The translations under genes and the position numbers were made by a program. From Mactromeris polynyma (lineage: Eukaryota > Mollusca > Bivalvia > Venerida > Mactridae), in contig JASFXZ010000039.1 of the NCBI GenBank assembly GCA_032209605.1, positions 2,976,001 to 3,040,000 of the forward strand: a stretch of DNA of 64,000 nucleotides, read 5' to 3'. A model generated the notes under the pieces. It had not been told where the DNA came from. It was given only the letters and a program-made list of their open reading frames with translations, and ran no database searches. Of the stretch, positions 1 to 12,016 are shown in pieces (position 1 is the stretch's first letter; each line of letters begins with the position of its first letter).

Positions 1-545
1 ATGACACAAATCCACCAAAATTATTCCTGTGTATTTTTTCCCCCATTTTTTTTAATTTTCACTGGCCTATTACTGACAAACTGTCATCTGGGAGACATAT
101 GTTTTTATTAAAAAACGACCATCTGGTTAATCATTCAATTTCAGTCCAAGCACGAGACCACACAGACTGAATGCTCCATCAACCCTTAATGGCCAAACTA
201 CTTCTGATGGTTCCAACGGAGTAGAGTATGTTTGCTGCACCGATGATGGTCCTCTAGCAGGACATCGCTGAATTTGTAGTGCCATGTTTTTCAAATATTA
301 AAACGGAGTTTATGCAGAATAAATTTATGGTGAAGTTAATTGGAATTCAGCATTTAGTTGTCTTTTGAAGAAAATTTATTATAAAGTTAATAGATAACAC
401 AGTCAGTTTGACCCCGAATACTTGTAAATTATTTATGTAAATATCAATACTATACATTGAGAGCTTCTACACAAGCATTATTCCACATCACATTGGAAGA
501 TTATCTGGTGCGATAACCATTTACATTTTTTTGTCAAACATGTAC

Positions 546-800
546 AGAGGTTAGTGCCCTGGACTTGTAACCCGGCGACCCGGGTTCGATTCCCGGTCGC
601 GGCAGGTCATACCCTTCCATGAAAATTTGACAAAAATGTCGATTTTCCTCCACATGTGGAGAAGTTGCCGGCTCCTTGTGGAAGGGTAAGTTAGTACTGG
701 TAAGTATTCAGTCCAGGAAAAACTGGTTAGGTGAACCGGCCGCCGTATATAACTGAAATATCGTTGAGAAACGGCGTTAAACCCGATGAAACAAACAATG
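546..800 (+). mobile_element. tRNA-headed SINE with conserved mollusc-type tail
   Basis: A tRNA-like head carries a B-box (ggttcgattcc, 583-593) but has no matching 5' acceptor strand, so it is not a tRNA gene. It is followed by a body with 'ggagaagttgccggctcctt' and 'gttagtactggtaagt', then a tail with 'cgttgagaaacggcgttaaa' and an 'aaacaaacaa' end. Related body sequence recurs inverted at 30.2, 33.4, 38.6 and 56.5 kb. From memory, the tail matches a deeply conserved animal SINE domain common in molluscs; the exact family name is not checked. Confidence 0.75.
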
Positions 801-1003
801 TACTAGAATTAAAAAATATATATTTGAATTGTGATATATCGAAGAATGATGCGCCTTTAAGATGTGGAGCCATTATTTCATTTGAGACTGTACCGATCGT
901 GACACATCCATACACACCTGAAATCAATGATGTAGATGATCAACACTATCAATGTTCCAGTCATGGGATTTGTATACCAATTCACTCAAATGATGATCTA
1001 TAA
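731..1003 (+). other. Open frame running from SINE tail into unique sequence
   Basis: A 90-codon open frame with only a GTG start. Its first 23 or so codons are SINE tail. The rest (about 68 codons, 800-1003) has a balanced, protein-like composition with several Cys, Pro and acidic residues. I see no splice signal or family motif. It may be a relic exon or chance; no function is proposed. Confidence 0.15.
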
Positions 1004-1059
1004 ATTATATGGGTGTCAACAGAGCAAATCCTGAAAACTGAACATGTGGCTATTCTACT

Positions 1060-1128
1060 CATGAAAATGTTGCATCTGCTGCTCACTTGGTCATATAACT
1101 TTTGGTCTTACACAGAAAAATACAGATA
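1060..1128. repeat. Partial copy of inverted-repeat MITE family
   Basis: Matches the right arm of the fold-back elements at 24854-24963 and 27055-27198: 'tctgctgctcact', then a diverged 'ataactttnggtcttacac' run. The left arm is too decayed to delimit. Confidence 0.45.
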
Positions 1129-1650
1129 TTCTCTACATTTGCACCATAATAATTATTTTGTTATTCAATTCCAATAACACTTGGATAAAATTCATTTAAT
1201 GTAACCCATTACATGTTGTACACTTTAACACAGGTTTTGTCCCTTGATGCACGCACACATAGCATGCACGACGGCATAATTATATATATGGCGGGGGCAT
1301 AAACATTGTACAAGTTTGTGTTATTGAAAAACAATTTATGTCTGATCTTTGCACATATTTTGTGGTAAAAGGTCATGAGTTTGATGAAATATTTATGCTA
1401 ATTTACCTGATCCATGTAAATTTGAAACGGTTTTAATTCTGAACCTGAGAATGATCAATCTTAATTTTAATCCAGCAATTGATGAAATAACCCAAGACGA
1501 ATTTGAACAACAACACAGTATTGACATCACACAATTTGATGAAACATTTGAAATGTTAAGTTTAGCAATATATCAAGATCTAAATATACACATGGTGAAT
1601 TTGCAAACAAGTACAAATTATGTTTGTTTCTAGAGAAAATCTTTTTACCC

Positions 1651-1730
1651 GACTTGTCCAGGATTTGAACCTGAGACCTCTCAATGCCTGAAACTGACAA
1701 AGAGCACTCTTACCACTGAGCTAACAAGTC
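1651..1730 (-). repeat. tRNA-like sequence (pseudogene or SINE head)
   Basis: Read on the minus strand it has an A-box (tagctcagtggtaagag), a B-box (ggttcaaatcc), a perfect 7-bp acceptor stem (gacttgt/acaagtc) and a 5-bp T stem. The region where the anticodon arm should fold does not form a 5+7+5 stem-loop, and the total is 80 nt without CCA or a typical variable arm. I infer a tRNA-derived pseudogene or SINE head rather than a working tRNA. The first 10-20 bp downstream on the minus strand show no T-run terminator. Confidence 0.6.
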
Positions 1731-1950
1731 AGAGGGTGTTATCTCCATGAAACATGCACAAACAATACCTATAAGACTACTAACATTGAAAAAGATTGCA
1801 AACTACTGAGCTAAAAGTGATGTAAAAGTGCTAGATACTACTGAATAATAATCTTCATGTGCTACAGTATTTCCTAACCGAAAATCAGAATTCAAAATCA
1901 TCCTCTTGATACAAAGTGATGAAATATATGAGGCGTACATCATTTCTTAC

Positions 1951-2051
1951 CTCAGTATAATTTGGAGTTTCATCTAAAGAGAATACTGTTACCTTTAAGC
2001 CATGTTTTTCATGTACGTACTCCATTCTTTTCCCACATGTTTCTTCAATAC
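1951..2051 (-). CDS. Candidate internal coding exon, unknown protein
   Basis: A 101-bp block on the minus strand preceded by 'ccctttgttgcag' (3' splice site) and followed by 'gtaagaaatg' (5' splice site). One frame is fully open and protein-like. It includes 'ETCGKRMEYVHEKHGLKVTV' and then a 'FSLDETPNYTE' end, an alternating helix/strand pattern typical of an alpha/beta domain. No stop occurs in that frame, and the exon length is not a multiple of three (phase change). I do not recognise the family. The upstream intron side abuts the minisatellite at 2069-2394. No partner exon could be joined within the window, so the parent gene is unknown. Of all non-transposon candidates here this has the best splice sites plus composition. 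Confidence 0.4.
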
Positions 2052-2068
2052 CTGCAACAAAGGGAGGC

Positions 2069-2394
2069 ATCTATGACTACATCTATGACTATGACAACAT
2101 ATATGACAACATCTATGACAACATCTATGACTACATCTATGACTATGACAACATCTATGACTACATCTATGACTACATCTATGACTATGACAACATCTAT
2201 GACTACATCTATGACTACATCTATGACTATGACAACATCTATGACTACATCTATGACTACATCTATGACTATGACAACATCTATGACAACATCTATGACT
2301 ATGACAACATCTATGACAACATACATCAATGACAACATCTATGACAACATCTATGACTATGACAACATCTATGACAACATCTATGACAACAATT
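2069..2394. repeat. Minisatellite, 12/18-bp units in 42-bp higher-order repeat
   Basis: Built from 'atctatgactac', 'atctatgacaac' and the 18-bp 'atctatgactatgacaac'. In the centre the units run 12+12+18, giving a 42-bp higher-order period; the right end is less regular. Because 12, 18 and 42 are multiples of three, it is open in several frames on both strands. Those ORFs (Met-Thr-Thr-Ser type) are artefacts of the repeat. Confidence 0.95.
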
Positions 2395-2988
2395 AAGAGA
2401 TATTTTGTCAAAATGCAGAGATAAATATCCTACAGTATGTTATTGTATACAACAAAGAGTAAAGGAATTGTCTGTCAAGTTAATATATTTTCTTGAGGAT
2501 GAGCATTTGTCTCATGTGCATGAATTATTTCTTAGCCAGTGGATATTGGAAACGTATGCTAGTTCATATTGATACTTGACCATATATGGAAGAATAATGT
2601 AATTTCCCTTAAATTCCTAACATTATACATGTAAGAGTAAAATAATCAAACATGCATTTCAGTATGTGCACCACATATTGACTCGATCACACATACTATT
2701 ATACAGAAATGTGAGGGGTTCATTTAAAAAATGCTATACAAATAAGTAACATTGTCAACTCGGCTATATAAACATTTGGTATGTGAATCAATATCTTGCA
2801 GGACAAATGCTCGATAGAACAGGTATTACTGCACTCTGCATTGCCAGTAAATTGAGATAGGTCATACAAAGATCCCACTACAACGAAGTAATAGATCATT
2901 TAGTGCGTAACAAAAAGTTGAAACTTGTGGATACTGTAAACAAATAATTTACAGATCTCCACATTTAAATAAAGCTTTAAAGCCACAA

Positions 2989-4098
2989 TTGCTTTTGAGG
3001 CTCACTGCAGACAGTAAGATGGACCTACAATGTATGTACATGTATTACACTGACTGTCCCTTTATGGACCTACAATGTATGTATTGCACTGACTGTCCCT
3101 TTATGGACCTACAATGTATGCATTGCACTGATTGTCCCTTTATGGATCTACAATGTGTGCATTACACTGACTGTCCCTTTATGGACCTACAATGTATGCA
3201 TTACACTGACTGTCCCTTTATGGACCTACAATGTATGTGTTACACTGACTGTCCCTTTATGGACCTACAATGTATGTGTTACACTGACTGTCCCTTTATG
3301 GACCTACAATGTATGTGTTACACTGACTGTCCCTTTATGGACCTACAATGTATGTGTTACACTGACTGTCCCTTTATGGACCTACACTGTATGTGTTACA
3401 CTGACTGTCCCTTTATGGACCTACAATGTATGTATTACACTGACTGTCCCTTTATGGACCTACAATGTATGTGTTACACTGACTGTCCCTTTATGGACCT
3501 ACAATGTATGTGTTACACTGACTGTCCCTTTATGGACCTACACTGTATGTGTTACACTGACTGTCCCTTTATGGACCTACACTGTATGTGTTACACTGAC
3601 TGTCCTTTTATGGACCTACAATGTATGTATTACACTGACTGTCCCTTTATGGACCTACAATGTATGTGTTACACTGACTGTCCCTTTATGGACCTACAAT
3701 GTATGTGTTACACTGACTGTCCCTTTATGGACCTACACTGTATGTGTTACACTGACTGTCCCTTTATGGACCTACACTGTATGTGTTACACTGACTGTCC
3801 TTTTATGGACCTACAATGTATGTATTACACTGACTGTCCCTTTATGGACCTACAATGTATTTATTACACTGACTGTCCCTTTATGGACCTACACTGTATG
3901 TGTTACACTGACTGTCCCTTTATGGACCTACACTGTATGCATTACACTGACTGTCCCTTTATGGACCTACAATGTATGTATTACACTGATTGTCCCTTTA
4001 TGGACCTACAATGTATATGTTACACTGACTGTCCCTTTATGGACCTACAATGTATGCATTACACTGACTGTCCCTTGCATGTCATCACTTGCCTATAG
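2989..4098 (+). other. Open frame across the 39-bp array (13-residue Cys repeat)
   Basis: The frame reads about 27 copies of MDLQCMCYTDCPF-like 13-mers with two invariant Cys plus a third in many units, and ends at a stop just past the array. A second frame is also open across the array and continues to 4357. A 39-bp unit lacking a stop in two frames gives long ORFs automatically, and no signal peptide, splice site or non-repeat domain supports a protein. Codon-third-position changes are not favoured: the variants alter residues (Gln/His, Cys/Tyr/His). Confidence 0.15.
3019..4075. repeat. 39-bp minisatellite, ~27 copies, with 195-bp higher-order repeat
   Basis: The unit begins 'atggacctacaatgtatg' and ends 'actgactgtcccttt'. 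Variant order shows a five-unit super-repeat (units 11-15 and 16-20). The marker 'tgtcctttta' occurs at 3601 and 3796, exactly 195 bp (5 x 39) apart. The first unit carries a small insertion. Confidence 0.97.
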
Positions 4099-4679
4099 AA
4101 ATAAACATTTGTATGATTGGTCTTACCAAAAAGACCAAACCATGTCTGAAATATGGCTACGGACAGAAGAATACAAAAGTCAAGTTTTCCAAATGGAAAA
4201 AGCAAGAGAATTCTATTTACCATGTGTAGGTGCAGCATTCACCAAGAATAGTGTTAACAGTTATAAGGAAGGACATACAACCTTACTTATTTTTATTGTA
4301 CCCATGTATACAAAAAATGGAACATTGCAATCGCAATTTACAACATTGGATCAGTGACCAAATACATAGTTTCCCCATTTACAATATCGTCCATTTTGAT
4401 AGGCAAAACTGATAAGTGCTTATAGGAGTCATTTCCAAGTATGTGATAATTGAGAAAATACCAAAAAAATTGCATGTGACAGCCATTTTTCTTCAACTTA
4501 GCCAAATGCCCACATGAGCATAATGAATAAGTTATTTTTTATATATTTGAATAGTTTATCATCGTTTACATTATATTCCCCATAAACTTTAAGGAAATTT
4601 GCCTATCAAAATGGCCTACAATTCAATCAAGGGAAGTAAATATTGTAGATGTGGGAACTATCTATAGGAATAGTATCCC
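4099..4679. other. No gene seen
   Basis: AT-rich unique-looking sequence between two arrays. A frame continuing out of the 39-bp array ends at 4357; nothing else is recognisable. Confidence 0.5.
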
Positions 4680-7600
4680 TGCTTTATGAATGGCGGAAAT
4701 TTACAGCAAGAGTAGCCTACCCCACTTTCAAAATGGCGGACATTCGCAAGAAGAGTGATCTCTCTTGGTTTTAAATTTTTTTAAGCAGGGGGCATAACTC
4801 TCCCTTTCATGGCGACCATTCGAAATGGGAGTAACATCCCTGCTTTCAAAATGGCGGAAGTTTACAGTAAGAGTTAACTCCCCTAATTTCAAAATGGTCT
4901 ATGCCGCAAAAATGGCAGCCATTTTGAAATCGGGACATTTCTCATGTCTTACAAGCCTTTTTGACATTAGGGGACATTACTCATGTCTTAGATTGCCTCC
5001 ATTTTGAAACATTGTGACGTTACTCTTATAATTAATATCGGCAAATAAGTTTTTAAGCACGGGGTATAACTCTACATTGCATGGCGACCAATCGAAACAG
5101 GAGTAGCCTCCCTGTTTTCAAAATGGCGGACATTTACAGTAAGAGTTACCTCCCCCATTTCAAAATGGTGGATAATTCGCAATATGGCAGCCATTTTGAC
5201 ATCAGTGGACATTACTCATGTCATCCATTGCCTCCATTTTGAAATAAAGGGACATTACTCTTATTCATTATAGTGGTCATTTTTAAGCAGGGGCATAACT
5301 CTAGCTTACATGGCGACCAATCGAAACCGGAGTAACCTCCCTGCTTACAATATGGCGGTGATTTACAATAAGAGTTACATCCTCTCATTTCAAAATGGTG
5401 GATAATCCGCAAATATGGCAGCTGTTATGACATCAGGGGACATTACTCATGTCATCCGATGCCTCCATTTTGAAATAAAGAGACATTACCCTTATTCATA
5501 ATAGTGGCCATTTTAAGCATGTGGCACAACACTACCTTGCATGGCGACCATTCGAAACAGGAGTAACCTCCCTGCTTTCAAATTGGGGGAAATTTGCAAT
5601 AACAGTTACCACCCCTCACTTCAAAATGGTGGATAATCGGCAAATATGGCAGCCATTTTGACATCAGGGGACATTACTCATGTCATCCATTGCCTCCATT
5701 TTGAAATAAAGAGACATTACCCTTATTCATAATAGTGGCCATATTTAAGCAGGGGCATAACTACAGCTTGCATGGTGACCAATCGTAACAGGAGTAACCT
5801 CCCTGCTTTCAAAATGGTGGAAATTTGCAATAAGAGTTACCTCCCCTCATTTCAAAATGGTGCATTATGTGCAAAATTGGCAGCCATTTTGACATCAGGG
5901 GACGTTACTCATGTCAACCATTGCCTCCATTTTGAAATAAAGGGAAATTACTCTTATTCATTTTAAGCAGGGGGCACAACTCTACCTTGCACGGCGACTA
6001 TTGGAAACAGGAGTAACCTCCCTGCTTTCAAATTGGGGGAAATTTGCAATAAGAGTTACCTCCCCTCACTTCAAAATGGTGGATAATCCGCGAAAATGGC
6101 AGCCATTTTGACATCAGGGGACATAAATCATGTCTAAAATTGCATCCATTTTGTAATAAAGGGACATTACTCTTATTCATAATAGCGGCCATTTTTAAGC
6201 AGGGGGCATAACTGTACCTTGCTTGGCGACCATTCGAAACAAGAGTAGCCTCCCTTCTTTCAAAATGGCGGAAATTTACAGCATGGGTTACTTCCCCTGA
6301 TTTCAAAATGATTGATATTCCGCGAAAATGGCAGCTATTTTGACATCAAGGGACATAAATCATGTCTAAAATTGCATCCATTTTGTAATAAAGGGACATT
6401 ACTCTTATTCATAATAGCGGCCATTTTAAGCAGGGGCATAACTGTACCTTGCTTGGCGACCATTCGAAACAAGAGTAGCCTCCCTTCTTTCAAAATGGCG
6501 GAAATTTACAGCATGGGTTACTTCCCCTGATTTCAAAATGGTTGATATTCCGCAAAATGGCAGCCATTTTGACATCAGGGGACATAAATCATGTCTAAAA
6601 TTGCATCCATTTTGTAATAAAGGGACATTACTCTCATTCATAATAGCGGCCATTTTAAGCAGGGGGCATAACTGTACCTTGCTTGGCGACCATTCGAAAC
6701 AAGAGTAGCCTCCCTTCTTTCAAAATGGCGGAAATTAACAGCACGGATTACTTCCCCTGATTTCAAAATGGTTGATATTCCGCGAAAATGGCAGCCATTT
6801 TGACATAAAGGGACATAAATCATGTCTAAAATTGCATCCATTTTGTAATAAAGGGACATTACTCTCATTCATAATAGCGGCTATTTTAAGCAGGGGGCAT
6901 AACTGTACCTTGCTTGGGGACCATTCGAAACAAGAGTAGCCTCCCTTCTTTCAAAATGGCGGAAATTTACAGCTTGGGTTACTTCCCCTGATTTCAAAAT
7001 GGTTGATATTCCGCGAAAATGGCAGCCATTTTGACATCAGGGGACATAAATCATGTCTAAATTTGCATCCATTTTGTAATAAAGGGACATTACTCTCATT
7101 CATAATAGCGGCCATTTTAAGCAGGGGGCATAACTGTACCTTGCTTGGCGACCATTCGAAACAAGAGTAGCCTCCCTTCTTTCAAAATGGCGGAAATTAA
7201 CAGCACGGATTACTTCCCCTGATTTCAAAATGGTTGATATTCCGCGAAAATGGCAGCCATTTTGACATGAAGGGGCATAAATCATGTCTAAAATTGCATC
7301 CATTTTGTAATAAAGGGACATTACTCTCATTCATAATAGCGGCCATTTTTAGGCAGGGGGCATTCGAAACAAGAGTAGCCTCCCTTCTTTCAAAATGGCG
7401 GAAATTTACAGCATGGGTTACTTCCCCTGATTTCAAAATGGTTGATATTCCGCGAAAATGGCAGCCATTTTGACATCAGGGGACAAAAATCATGTCTAAA
7501 ATTGCATCCATTTTGTAATAAAGGGACATTACTCTCATTCATAATAGCGGCCATTTTAAGCAGGGGGCATAACTGTACCTTGCTTGGCGACCATTCGAAA

Positions 7601-10600
7601 CAAGAGTAGCCTCCCTTCTTTCAAAATGGCGGAAATTTACAGCATGGGTTACTTCCCCTGATTTCAAAATGGTTGATATTCCGCGAAAATGGCAGCCATT
7701 TTGACATCAGGGGACATAAATCATGTCTAAAATTGCATCCATTTTGTAATAAAGGGACATTACTCTCATTCATAATAGCGGCCATTTTAAGCAGGGGGCA
7801 TAACTGTACCTTGCTTGGCGACCATTCGAAACAAGAGTAGCCTCCCTTCTTTCAAAATGGCGGAAATTAACAGCACGGATTACTTCCCCTGATTTCAAAA
7901 TGGTTGATATTCCGCGAAAATGGCAGCCATTTTGACATAAAGGGACATAAATCATGTCTAAAATTGCATCCATTTTGTAATAAAGGGACATTACTCTCAT
8001 TCATAATAGCGGCCATTTTAAGCAGGGGGCATAACTGTACCTTGCTTGGCGACCATTCGAAACAAGAGTAGCCTCCCTTCTTTCAAAATGGCGGAAATTT
8101 ACAGCATGGGTTACTTCCCCTAATTTCAAAATGGTTGATATTCCGCGAAAATGGCAGCCATTTTGACATCAGGGGACATAAATCATGTCTAAATTTGCAT
8201 CCATTTTGTAATAAAGGGACATTACTCTCATTCATAATAGCGGCCATTTTAAGCAGGGGGCATAACTGTACCTTGCTTGGCGACCATTCGAAACAAGAGT
8301 AGCCTCCCTTCTTTCAAAATGGCGGAAATTAACAGCACGGATTACTTCCCCTGATTTCAAAATGGTTGATATTCCGCGAAAATGGCAGCCATTTTGACAT
8401 CAAGGGACATAAATCATGTCTAAAATTGCATCCATTTTGTAATAAAGGGACATTGCTCTCATTCACAATAGCGGCCATTTTAAGCAGGGGGCATAACTGT
8501 ATCTTGCTTGGCGACCATACGAAACAAGAGTAGCCTCCCTTCTTTCAAAATGGTGGAAATTAACAACACGGATTACTTCCCCTGATTTCAAAATGGTCGA
8601 TATTCCGCGAAAATGGCAGCCATTTTGACATCAGGGGACATAAATCATGTCTAAAATTGCATCCATTTTGTAATAAAGGGACATTACTCTCATTCATAAT
8701 AGCGGCCATTTTAAGCAGGGGGCATAACTGTACCTTGCTTGGCGACCATTCGAAACAAGAGTAGCTTCCCTTCTTTCAAAATGGCGGAAATTTACAGCAT
8801 GGGTTACTTCCCCTGATTTCAAATGGTTGATATTCCGCGAAAATGGCAGCCATTTTGACATCAGGGGCCATAAATCATGTCTAAAATTGCATCCATTTTG
8901 TAATAAAGGGACATTACTCTCATTCATAATAGCGGCCATTTTAAGCAGGGGGCATAACTGTACCTTGCTTGGCGACCATTCGAAACAAGAGTAGCCTCCC
9001 TTCTTTCAAAATGCCGGAAATTTACAGCATGGGTTACTTCCCCTGATTTCAAAATGGTTGATATTCCGCGAAAATGGCAGCCATTTTGACATCAGGGGAC
9101 ATAAATCATGTCTAAAATTGCATCCATTTTGTAATAAAGGGACATTACTCTCATTTATAATAGCGGCCATTTTTAAGCAGGATGCATAACTCTACCTTGC
9201 TTGGCGAACATTCGAAACAAGAGTAGCCTCCCTTCTTTCAAAATGGTGGAAATTAATAGCACGGATTACTTCCCCTGATTTCAAAATGGTTGATATTCCG
9301 CGAAAATGGCAGCCATTTTGACATCAGGGGACATAAATCATGTCTAAAATTGCATCCATTTTGTTATAAAGGGACATTACTCTCATTTATAATAGCGGCC
9401 ATTTTTAAGCAGGATGCATAACTCTACCTTGCTTGGCGACCATTCGAAACAAGAGTAGCCTCCCTTCTTTCAAAATGGTGGAAATTAATAGCACGGATTA
9501 CTTCCCCTGATTTCAAAATGGTTGATATTCCGCGAAAATGGCAGCCATTTTGACATCAGGGGACATAAATCATGTCTAAAATTGCATCCATTTTGTAATA
9601 AAGGGACATTACTCTCATTCATAATAGCGGCCATTTTAAGCAGGGGGCATAACTGTACCTTGCTTGGCGACCATTCGAAACAAGAGTAGCCTCCCTTCTT
9701 TCAAAATGGCGGAAATTAACAGCACGGATTACTTCCCCTGATTTCAAAATGGTTGATATTCCGCGAAAATGGCAGCCATTTTGACATAAAGGGACATAAA
9801 TCATGTCTAAAATTGCATCCATTTTGTAATAAAGGGACATTACTCTCATTCATAATAGCGGCCATTTTAAGCAGGGGGCATAACTGTACCTTGCTTGGCG
9901 ACCATTCGAAACAAGAGTAGCCTCCCTTCTTTCAAAATGGCGGAAATTTACAGCATGGGTTACTTCCCCTAATTTCAAAATGGTTGATATTCCGCGAAAA
10001 TGGCAGCCATTTTGACATCAGGGGACATAAATCATGTCTAAATTTGCATCCATTTTGTAATAAAGGGACATTACTCTCATTCATAATAGCGGCCATTTTA
10101 AGCAGGGGGCATAACTGTACCTTGCTTGGCGACCATTCGAAACAAGAGTAGCCTCCCTTCTTTCAAAATGGCGGAAATTAACAGCACGGATTACTTCCCC
10201 TGATTTCAAAATGGTTGATATTCCGCGAAAATGGCAGCCATTTTGACATCAAGGGACATAAATCATGTCTAAAATTGCATCCATTTTGTAATAAAGGGAC
10301 ATTGCTCTCATTCACAATAGCGGCCATTTTAAGCAGGGGGCATAACTGTATCTTGCTTGGCGACCATACGAAACAAGAGTAGCCTCCCTTCTTTCAAAAT
10401 GGTGGAAATTAACAACACGGATTACTTCCCCTGATTTCAAAATGGTCGATATTCCGCGAAAATGGCAGCCATTTTGACATCAGGGGACATAAATCATGTC
10501 TAAAATTGCATCCATTTTGTAATAAAGGGACATTACTCTCATTCATAATAGCGGCCATTTTAAGCAGGGGGCATAACTGTACCTTGCTTGGCGACCATTC

Positions 10601-12016
10601 GAAACAAGAGTAGCTTCCCTTCTTTCAAAATGGCGGAAATTTACAGCATGGGTTACTTCCCCTGATTTCAAAATGGTTGATATTCCGCGAAAATGGCAGC
10701 CATTTTGACATCAGGGGCCATAAATCATGTCTAAAATTGCATCCATTTTGTAATAAAGGGACATTACTCTCATTCATAATAGCGGCCATTTTAAGCAGGG
10801 GGCATAACTGTACCTTGCTTGGCGACCATTCGAAACAAGAGTAGCCTCCCTTCTTTCGAAATGCCGGAAATTTACAGCATGGGTTACTTCCCCTGATTTC
10901 AAAATGGTTGATATTCCGCGAAAATGGCAGCCATTTTGACATCAGGGGACATAAATCATGTCTAAAATTGCATCCATTTTGTAATAAAGGGACATTACTC
11001 TCATTTATAATAGCGGCCATTTTTAAGCAGGATGCATAACTCTACCTTGCTTGGCGAACATTCGAAACAAGAGTAGCCTCCCTTCTTTCAAAATGGTGGA
11101 AATTAATAGCACGGATTACTTCCCCTGATTTCAAAATGGTTGATATTCCGCGAAAATGGCAGCCATTTTGACATCAGGGGACATAAATCATGTCTAAAAT
11201 TGCATCCATTTTGTTATAAAGGGACATTACTCTCATTTATAATAGCGGCCATTTTTAAGCAGGATGCATAACTCTACCTTGCTTGGCGACCATTCGAAAC
11301 AAGAGTAGCCTCCCTTCTTTCAAAATGGTGGAAATTAATAGCACGGATTACTTCCCCTGATTTCAAAATGGTTGATATTCCGCGAAAATGGCAGCCATTT
11401 TGACATCAGGGGACATAAATCATGTCTAAAATTGCATCCATTTTGTAATAAAGGGACATTACTCTCATTTATAATAGCGGCCATTTTTAAGCAGGATGCA
11501 TAACTCTACCTTGCTTGGCGAACATTCGAAACAAGAGTAGCCTCCCTTCTTTCAAAATGGTGGAAATTAATAGCACGGATTACTTCCCCTGATTTCAAAA
11601 TGGTTGATATTCCGCGAAAATGGCAGCCATTTTGACATCAGGGGACATAAATCATGTCTAAAATTGCATCCATTTTGTTATAAAGGGACATTACTCTCAT
11701 TTATAATAGCGGCCATTTTTAAGCAGGATGCATAACTCTACCTTGCTTGGCGACCATTCGAAACAAGAGTAGCCTCCCTTCTTTCAAAATGGTGGAAATT
11801 AATAGCACGGATTACTTCCCCTGATTTCAAAATGGTTGATATTCCGCGAAAATGGCAGCCATTTTGACATCAGGGGACATAAATCATGTCTAAAATTGCA
11901 TCCATTTTGTAATAAAGGGACATTACTCTCATTTATAATAACGGCCATTTTTAAGCAGGGGGCATAACTGTACCTTGCTTGGCGACCATTCTAAACAAGA
12001 GTAGCCTCCCTTCTAC
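4680..12016. repeat. 231-bp satellite array, about 32 copies
   Basis: The landmark 'cagggggcataactg' recurs at steps of 231 bp (e.g. 6667, 6898, 7129; 7568, 7799, 8030, 8261, 8492, 8723). Copies before about 6.2 kb are diverged; later ones are nearly identical. Each unit holds about five CCATTTT/AAAATGG motifs, including the near-palindrome 'aaaatggcagccatttt' and 'tcaaaatggcggaaat'. One unit near 7340-7370 has lost about 25 bp. All ORFs of 60-131 codons here are frames of the repeat, not genes. Confidence 0.97.
7700..11450. repeat. Two ~1,850-bp higher-order blocks inside the satellite
   Basis: Unit variants repeat with an offset of about 1,850 bp (8 units). 'cattgctctcattcacaata' lies at 8451 and 10300; the 'gacataaaggga' variant at about 7935 and 9785; 'aggatgcataac' at about 9179 and 11029. 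Blocks are roughly 7.7-9.6 and 9.55-11.45 kb. A further two-unit (462-bp) duplication covers about 11.03-11.95 kb ('gcgaacattcg' at 11057 and 11519). Confidence 0.85.

Noticed and set aside
546..620. tRNA gene
   Set aside because: B-box and 3' half are present but no 5' acceptor strand pairs with them, and a SINE body follows.
3019..4075. Possible CRISPR array (regular repeats)
   Set aside because: Direct tandem minisatellite without unique spacers, in a eukaryotic context with no cas genes; the same applies to the 37-, 56-, 68- and 78-bp arrays.
5221..11020. Many 60-131-codon ORFs on both strands (e.g. 10625-11020)
   Set aside because: All are frames of the 231-bp satellite, recur identically at unit spacing and carry no domain.
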